Positions 58,090 to 64,000 of a DNA stretch of 64,000 bases are shown piece after piece. Made by a program: the position numbers and the translations under genes. Numbering within the stretch: position 1 is the stretch's first letter; every line of letters starts with the position of its first letter. This DNA is from Limnomonas spitsbergensis. Its lineage: Eukaryota; Chlorophyta; Chlorophyceae; Chlamydomonadales. The stretch spans positions 372,001-436,000 of the forward strand of contig JAYJMM010000075.1 of the NCBI GenBank assembly GCA_037349105.1, in the 5' to 3' direction. The notes beneath the pieces were generated by a model that made no database searches, had not been told where the DNA came from, and saw nothing but the letters and a program-made list of their open reading frames with translations.

Positions 58090-58503
58090 ATGTCCGTAAA
58101 GAAAAAGGTCTGCCAGGAAGCTGAAGAGAAAGGAAGGGAAACAGTCTTCACCATTCTACCAAAAACGGACAAGAAGACCGAATCCCCAGCCCCTCAAGAG
58201 ACTAGCCCTCAACAAGTTCGAACACATCTTCCACAAAAGCCAGGGCCTCCCACCCCTGCCTGCCCCAGTTCAGGTGGTGAAAGACTGAGTGTTGCGTCGT
58301 TCAGAGGGCAAATGCATCCCCGCTCTCTAAGTGCCGCCTTGATGCTAGGGCATTGGAAGCAAGCATGGAGCGCGTCCTCCACATGTCACATGTTCGCCAT
58401 GTCTATTAGACAAGATTTGCTGGCAGGAGCGCGGGTCACGCTGCTGATCACTGCGCCGTCCTCTAGTGTCGGCCATGCTGACAGCGTCGAGACGCAACCT
58501 TAA
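58090..58503 (+). CDS. Small ORF S, copy D
   Basis: 137 codons, same start and stop as copies B and C. Unknown function; the copy sits 84 bp from the end of the large repeat. Confidence 0.3.
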   Translation: MSVKKKVCQEAEEKGRETVFTILPKTDKKTESPAPQETSPQQVRTHLPQKPGPPTPACPSSGGERLSVASFRGQMHPRSLSAALMLGHWKQAWSASSTCHMFAMSIRQDLLAGARVTLLITAPSSSVGHADSVETQP

Positions 58504-58587
58504 TTTGTGAACACATGGGCACACGCCCTTTTAATAGTGCAGCCCCTGGCATGCACCAGTAGTTTCTTCATTTTCTTTCAACACCTG

Positions 58588-59059
58588 CGTCGGTAACATG
58601 AGAGCGCTTGATTTGGGCGCTTGATTTGCCCCCTACTTCAAGCCACTGGAAGACAGAGGCTTGAACGCACCTCGTTTCAAGCGACCATCAAGCGTGACCA
58701 CATACCCGCCCAATGACCCGCAGCTGTGTTCCAATTGCCTTTCTATAGCTTTGTAACTGCACTAGATGAAGTGAGGTTCGCTCGTGAATGAGACAGGCGA
58801 TGGTTCGCACACTACGATTCACACACACCCGCGCGTACCGTACCGGTACCCAGCCCTTAACAAACTGGGTTGCATTACCGTGGCATAAATTCACCCACGC
58901 ACGCAACATCATATTCGCTTCAATAATATTTGATTTATCATGGCGATTTACAGTTATGACGTCTGTTTCCAACCTTTCGAGCGGGCACTCCAGCTAGCGA
59001 GGCACACAAACCAGCGTCGACGCACCTCATGATACCGGTACATTAGTGGCTGAACTGCG
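58588..59059. other. Stretch without a recognised gene
   Basis: Unique sequence after the break of copy D. Frames on both strands are short and lack splice support. It contains the GTACCGGTACC motif near 58848. Confidence 0.4.
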
Positions 59060-60085
59060 GTTGTGCGTCCTAGACCACTACCAAGGCCATGTTGTCCATC
59101 AGCATGCTGGCTGTTTTCCATGCGCATTCGTTCATGCAGATGCCTGCTAATTACGGTACAGCACCGGAATTTGATATAATGAGCAGCTTGGAGCACGGCC
59201 GCGGCTCCCAGCCAGTAAGTCAATGGCTGAGATGAGTTGTGGGATCTCAACCACTACCCAGCCGATGCTGTCCATCAGCATGTTGGCTGTTTTCCATGCG
59301 CATTTGTTCTTGCTGTGTTGCGGATGCCTGGTAATTACAGTCATTGACATTATGCCCAGGCTGGAGGGCAGCGGCGGCTCCCATCCAGTAAGTCAGTTGC
59401 TGACCTGTGTTGTGGGTCCTAAACCACTACCCTGCCCATGCTGTCCATCAGCATGCTGGGTGTTTTCCATGCGCATTTGTTCTTGCTGTGCTGCGGATGC
59501 CTGATAATTACAGGCATTGACATTATGCGCAGGCTGGAGCGCGGCGGCGGCTCCCATCCAGTAAGTCAGTGGCTAACCTGTGATGTGGGCCCTAAACCAC
59601 TACCCAGCCCATGCTGTCCATCAGCATGCTGGCTGTTTTCCATGCTCATTTGTTCTTTTTGTGTTGCGGATGCCTGATAATTACAGTCGTCGACATTATG
59701 CGCAGGCTGGAGCGCGGCGGCGGCTCCCATCCAGAAATTCGTGGCTGGCCTGTGTTGTGGGTCCTAAACCACTACCCAGCCCATGCTGTCCATCAGCATG
59801 CTGGCTGTTTTCCATGGGCATTTGTTCTTGCTGTGTTGCGGATGCCTGATAATTACAGGCATTGACATTATGCGCAGGGTGGAGCGCAGCGGCGGCTCCC
59901 ATCCAGTAAGTCAGTGGCTGACCTGTGTTGTGGGTCCTAAACCACTACCCAGCCCATGCTGTCCATCAGCATGCTGGCTGTTTTCCATGCGCATTTGTTC
60001 TTGCTGTCTTTCAGATGCCCGCTTATTACATTCATTGACATTATGCGCAGGCTGGAGCGTGGCGGTGGCTCCTGGCCGGTACATC
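59060..60085 (+). repeat. 172-bp tandem repeat with exon/intron-like units
   Basis: About six units, with equivalent points at 59438, 59611 and 59783. Most units contain an acceptor-like ATAATTACAG, a 47-nt block (59341-59387, 59514-59560, 59687-59733, 59859-59905; 53 nt at 59162-59214) and a donor GTAAGT. The donor is lost in the fourth unit (GAAATT) and the acceptor in the last. The rest of the unit reads like an intron. Confidence 0.8.
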
Positions 60086-60404
60086 GGTGACTAAGCTGTG
60101 CCTCGTCTTATTTTAGCATTTCTTATTTAAGCATGTCCAAGATGTGCTTTGTGTTGTAATGTTGTTGGTTGTCTAGCCCGATGTAACTGATTGCATTAAG
60201 AATCTATGGCTGGAACATATGGCTTCATCTCATTGCCTTCAGTGCCCATTCTTAATTCCCATCGCATCCCCACCCCATCTTCAATTCCTTCAGGCCATGT
60301 CCATGCTTCTGGCCCATTGACCTGAGATCATATGCACTACACCGCTAGGTTGTTGGCTGTTCAGCTCGATGCCACTGAGTGCATTAAGTACCTAGGGCTG
60401 GAAG
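60086..60404. other. Spacer between tandem arrays
   Basis: AT-richer unique sequence with no supported gene. It leads into the first GCTGGTACCGCTGCTTCAGG unit. Confidence 0.4.
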
Positions 60405-62105
60405 CAATCACTGACACTAGCCGTGTTGTTGCTGGTACCGCTGCTTCAGGCTGTGTGCAAGCACTGTCACTAGCGGTGTTGTTGCATGCACCGCTGCTTC
60501 AGGCTGTGTGCAAACACTGACACTAGCGGTGTTGTTGCCGGTACCGCTGCTTCATGTTGTGTGCAAACACTAACACTAGCGGTGTTGTTGCCGGTACCGC
60601 TGCTTCAGGTTGCCTGTGTGCAAACACTGTCACTAGCGGTGCTGTTGCCTGTACCGTTGCTTCAGGCTGTGTGCATTCACTGTCACTAGCGTTGTTATTG
60701 CCGGTACCGCTGCTTCATGCTGTGTGCAAACACTAACACAAGCGGTGTTGTTGCCGGTACCGCTGCTTCATGCTGTGTGCAAACACTAACACTAGCGGTG
60801 TTGTTGCCGGTACCGCTGCTTCATGCTGTGTGCAAACACTGTCACCAGCGGTGCTCTTGCCGTTACGGTTGCTTCAGATTGTTTGCAAGCACTCTCACTA
60901 GCGGTGCTGGTGCCGGTACCGATGCTTCAAGCTGTGTGCAAACACTGTCACTAGCAGTGCTGTTGCCGGCACCGCTGCTTCAGGCTGGCTGTGTACAAAC
61001 ACTTACACTAGCGGTGCTGTTGCCAGTACCGCTGCCTCGGGTTATGTGCACACACTGTCACTGGCATGTTGTTGCCCGTACCACTGCTTCAGGCTGTTAG
61101 CAATTACTGACACTAGCGGTGCTGTTGCTGGTACCGCTTGTTCAGGCTGTGTGCAAATACTGTTAATAGCGATGATGGTGCTAGTAATGTTGCTTCAGGC
61201 TGTTAGCAATCACTGACACTAGCGGTGTTAGTTGTTGCCGGTACCACCGGTTCATGCTGTGTGCAAACACTTACACTAGCGGTGTTGTTGCCGGTACCGC
61301 TGCTTCATGCTTTGTGCAAACACTAACACTAGCGGTGTTGTTGCTGGTGCCGCTGCTTAAGGGTATGTGTAAACACTGTCACTAGCGGTGCTCTTGCCGT
61401 TATGGTTGTTTCAGATTGTTGCAAGCACTCTCACTACCGGTGCTGGTGCCGGTACTGTTGCTTCAGGCTGTTAGCAATCACTTACACTAGCGGTGTTGTT
61501 GCCGGTACCGCTGCTTCAGGCTGTATGCAAACACTAAGACTAGCAGTGTTGTTGCTGGTGCTGCTACTTAAGGCTGTGTGCAAACACTGTCACTAGCGGT
61601 GCTCTTGCCGTTATGGTTGCTTCAGATTGTTTGTAAGCACTCTCACTACCGGTGATGGTGCCGGTACTGCTGCTTCAGGCTATGTACAAACACAGGCACT
61701 AGCGGTGTTGTTGCCGGTACTGCTGCTTCAGGCTGTGTGCAATCACTGTCACTAGCGTTGTTGTTGCCGGTACCGCTGCTTCAGGCTGTGTGCAATCACT
61801 GTCACTAGCGTTGTTGTTGCCGGTACCGCTGCTTCAGACTGTGTGCAAGCATTGTCACTAGCGTTGTTGTTGCCGGTGCCGCTGCTTCAGGCTGTGTGCA
61901 ATCACTGTCACTAGCGGTTTTGTTTTTGGTACCGCTGCTTCAGGCTGTTAGCAATCATATGCACTAGTGGTGTTGTTGCCGGTACCGTTGCTTTAGGCTG
62001 TGTCCAAACACTGTCACTAGCGGTGTTGTTGCCGGTACCGTTTCTTCAGGCTGTGTACAAACACTGTCACTAGCGGTGTTGTTGCTGGTACCGCTACTTA
62101 AGGCT
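60405..62105. repeat. 53-bp minisatellite rich in GGTACC
   Basis: About 30 units with the consensus CACTAGCGGTGTTGTTGCCG, then GTACCGCTGCTTCAGGCTGT, then GTGCAAACACT. Units differ by point changes, and the consensus is degenerate toward the middle. Long frames through it are by-products. Confidence 0.9.
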
Positions 62106-62109
62106 TTGT

Positions 62110-62775
62110 GGAAATACATCCACCAGTGCGCTATGCATGCAAGCAGGGTGTTGTCGTGCTGGCGGCACGCTAGTGTGCCATGCATGCAGGTAGGGTATTG
62201 TCGTGCCGGCGCAGCGCTAGTGCGCTATGCATGCAAGCAAGGCGCTATCGTGCCGGGGGGCGCTAGTGCGCTATGCATGCAAACAGGCTGTTGTCGTGCC
62301 GTCGGGGCGCTAGTGCTCTATGCATGCAAGTAGATTGTTGTCGAGCGGGCGGAGCACTAGTGCGCTATGCATGCACGCATGGTGTTGTCATGCCGGCAGG
62401 GTACTAATGCAGGCAGGCAAGGTGTTGTCGTGCCGGCAGGGCGCTACTGCATGCATGCATGGTTATGACGTGCCAGTATGGAGCTACTGCATGCAGGCAC
62501 GATGATGTCGTGCTAGCGGGGCGCTAGTGCGCTTTTACGAGGAGGCAGGGTGGGTCATGTCATCGTGGCGCTTTGTTGTTGGCTATGCATGCCAGCATGT
62601 TGCAGTCGTGCCGGTAGGGTGCTACTGCATGCATGCGGGGTGTTGTACTGTTGTCGTGCCGGCATGACGCTATGCGTGCATGCATGTTGTTGTCGTGCGG
62701 TTGGGGCGCTGGCGGGGAAGTCATGCATGCATGCAGGGTTTCTGTCTTTCATGCGGGGATCTACTGCATGCATTG
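62110..62775. repeat. 47-bp repeat array built on ATGCATGCA
   Basis: ATGCATGCA recurs at 62133, 62180, 62227, 62273, 62320 and 62367, followed by TGTTGTCGTGCCGGCGGGGC and CGCTAGTGCG. The array becomes irregular after 62400. Confidence 0.8.
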
Positions 62776-63562
62776 TTCTCATGGCATATGATACCTGCTG
62801 CTCTGCCTGCATTGTAGGCAAAGAATTATAACCTGCTTGAAACGTATTTGTTGCTGTTCTCAAGGCCATTCCTGCGCGAAGGCCGGCATCGGGGCATTAG
62901 GGCGCCGAAGAGGTGCCGGGCGCTATCAAATATACTCCTCCTCGTCCTCCTCCTCCTCGGTATCCTTGGATGGTTCAGCCATTTCTGAGCTTTGAAGGCG
63001 TCATCAAAGAGCTCATTTGCATCGATGATTGTATATTTCAAATTTCGACTGAATGCGTATGTTACCGGTGCATAACACATTTTCACTTTTAAGGGGTCCA
63101 CCGCACCCATAAGGCTAATTTGTCGTTTGGTCCATCACACAGTGTAATTTGTGTGGGTACCGGTATGACGATATCGTCAGACGTATCCATTCTCCATTTG
63201 GCCGGCCTCACACCTGACTGTGACAAAACCAAAACAGGCGAACGGCCAGTGGTATAAGCTTGCAAGGTACCAATGGACATGCTCGTCTGTGAGCCCCTCA
63301 CTGTACGCTGTCGATGTTTTTTCGTTGAAAATATTGTGTACCGCACCGATGTGTGGGCTCGAGGTATGCAGCCAATTGTGCCGTCAGAGCCTGCCCCTCA
63401 TGACCTCACCAGTCTCAAATGATCTCCCTGACGACAACTGGATATAATATCGCAAGGTTTAGGCATGCATAAGGTGCCAGGAGCGGGATGTGCCCAAAAT
63501 CTCAAGATCCGGGAGCAACGGTAGGAAACTCGTCATAGTCCTCTCGTCCTCACGCTGCCTGA
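62776..63562. other. Low-information stretch with at most small exon candidates
   Basis: On the minus strand, 62926-62982 encodes MAEPSKDTEEEEDEEEYI and a stop, an acidic tail of the sort seen at protein ends. It is preceded by CTCAG, but an overlapping longer frame (62826-63110) reads the same DNA as basic. Neither is supported by a second copy. Confidence 0.2.
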
Positions 63563-63722
<160 letters not shown>

Positions 63723-64000
63723 GAAGCTGACGGGGAAGCAAACCTGGCGAATGCGTTCTCTGTCTCAGATATGGCGTGAACCTCACTTCAAACTGACGGT
63801 GGAGATGCGACAGAGGACACGTTAACGATGAAAGGTAGGATGTCCGCGACTTGTAGAAATGCCAAACTTGTCAGGTGGTTTGCCCCCGCACTGCGAAATT
63901 TGACTGAGCCTGACTACTACTACATGGCTGCCTGCTACCTCGAATGACCAACTACTGATGCTGCAGGGAAATCAGCCAAAGGCCATCAAATATATCCTTG
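63723..64000. other. Window edge, possible exon start
   Basis: A good acceptor (GATGCTGCAG) ends at 63966 and is followed by an open frame to the window end (GNQPKAIKYIL). Too short to judge. Confidence 0.15.

Larger units (their letters stand above)
49173..58587. repeat. Large tandem unit, copy D (right end missing)
   Basis: Starts at the CATCTGCC junction directly after copy C and matches it to CTTTCAACACCTG at 58587, where unrelated sequence begins. Pseudogene T is therefore absent. It keeps segments lost from B and C (69 bp in gene Q, about 38 bp in the Q intron, and the intact R donor). Confidence 0.9.

Noticed and set aside
59223..60094. Repeated small membrane-like proteins (MLSISMLAVFHAHLFLLCC)
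   Set aside because: They cover the intron-like part of the 172-bp repeat, shift frame from unit to unit, and lack any conserved start context.

Overview
The window looks like nuclear DNA of a eukaryote, probably a microalga. The candidate genes are split by GT-AG introns with kept phases, their products are rich in Pro, Gly, Ala and Gln, a Ty3/gypsy chromovirus-type retrotransposon is present, and much of the sequence is mini- and microsatellite. There are no bacterial-style operons. The algal assignment is inference; the eukaryotic one is well supported. No rRNA, tRNA or CRISPR array was recognised.

The backbone is a large direct repeat of about 10.2-10.4 kb, present as four copies: A (1-5064, partial), B (5065-15233), C (31596-49172, split by a retrotransposon) and D (49173-58587, truncated). 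A full unit carries, left to right: a 105/74-bp compound minisatellite; a minus-strand multi-exon gene here called P; a bidirectional intergenic region with direct repeats; a plus-strand Ala/Gly/Gln-rich gene (Q); remains of a plus-strand coiled-coil gene (R, longest in copy A but broken); a small plus-strand ORF (S); and a minus-strand pseudogene (T). I recognise none of P, Q, R, S or T by family. Their exon structure was worked out from splice sites, reading phase and conservation between copies.

Two large insertions interrupt the backbone. Between B and C, 15234-31595 is an array of 3.26-kb tandem units: four complete, one truncated. Units 4 and 5 are separated by about 2.5 kb of unique DNA holding a 514-codon ORF. 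Each unit opens with a dense series of short inverted repeats, some with compensatory differences, and ends near a 33-bp GC-rich minisatellite. Inside copy C, 31942-39068 is a complete LTR retrotransposon: two 404-bp LTRs that look identical, a CCAGC target-site duplication, and one 1852-residue Gag-Pol frame with a C-terminal chromodomain. Copies B and D preserve the empty insertion site.

The right end (58588-64000) is different DNA: a 172-bp tandem repeat whose units look like a mini-exon plus intron, a 53-bp minisatellite rich in GGTACC, a 47-bp array built on ATGCATGCA, a stretch with at most small exon candidates, and a (TTTC)n tract. The main themes are amplification and decay. B and C share several deletions absent from A and D, and gene P has lost one exon in copy B through a short-homology deletion.
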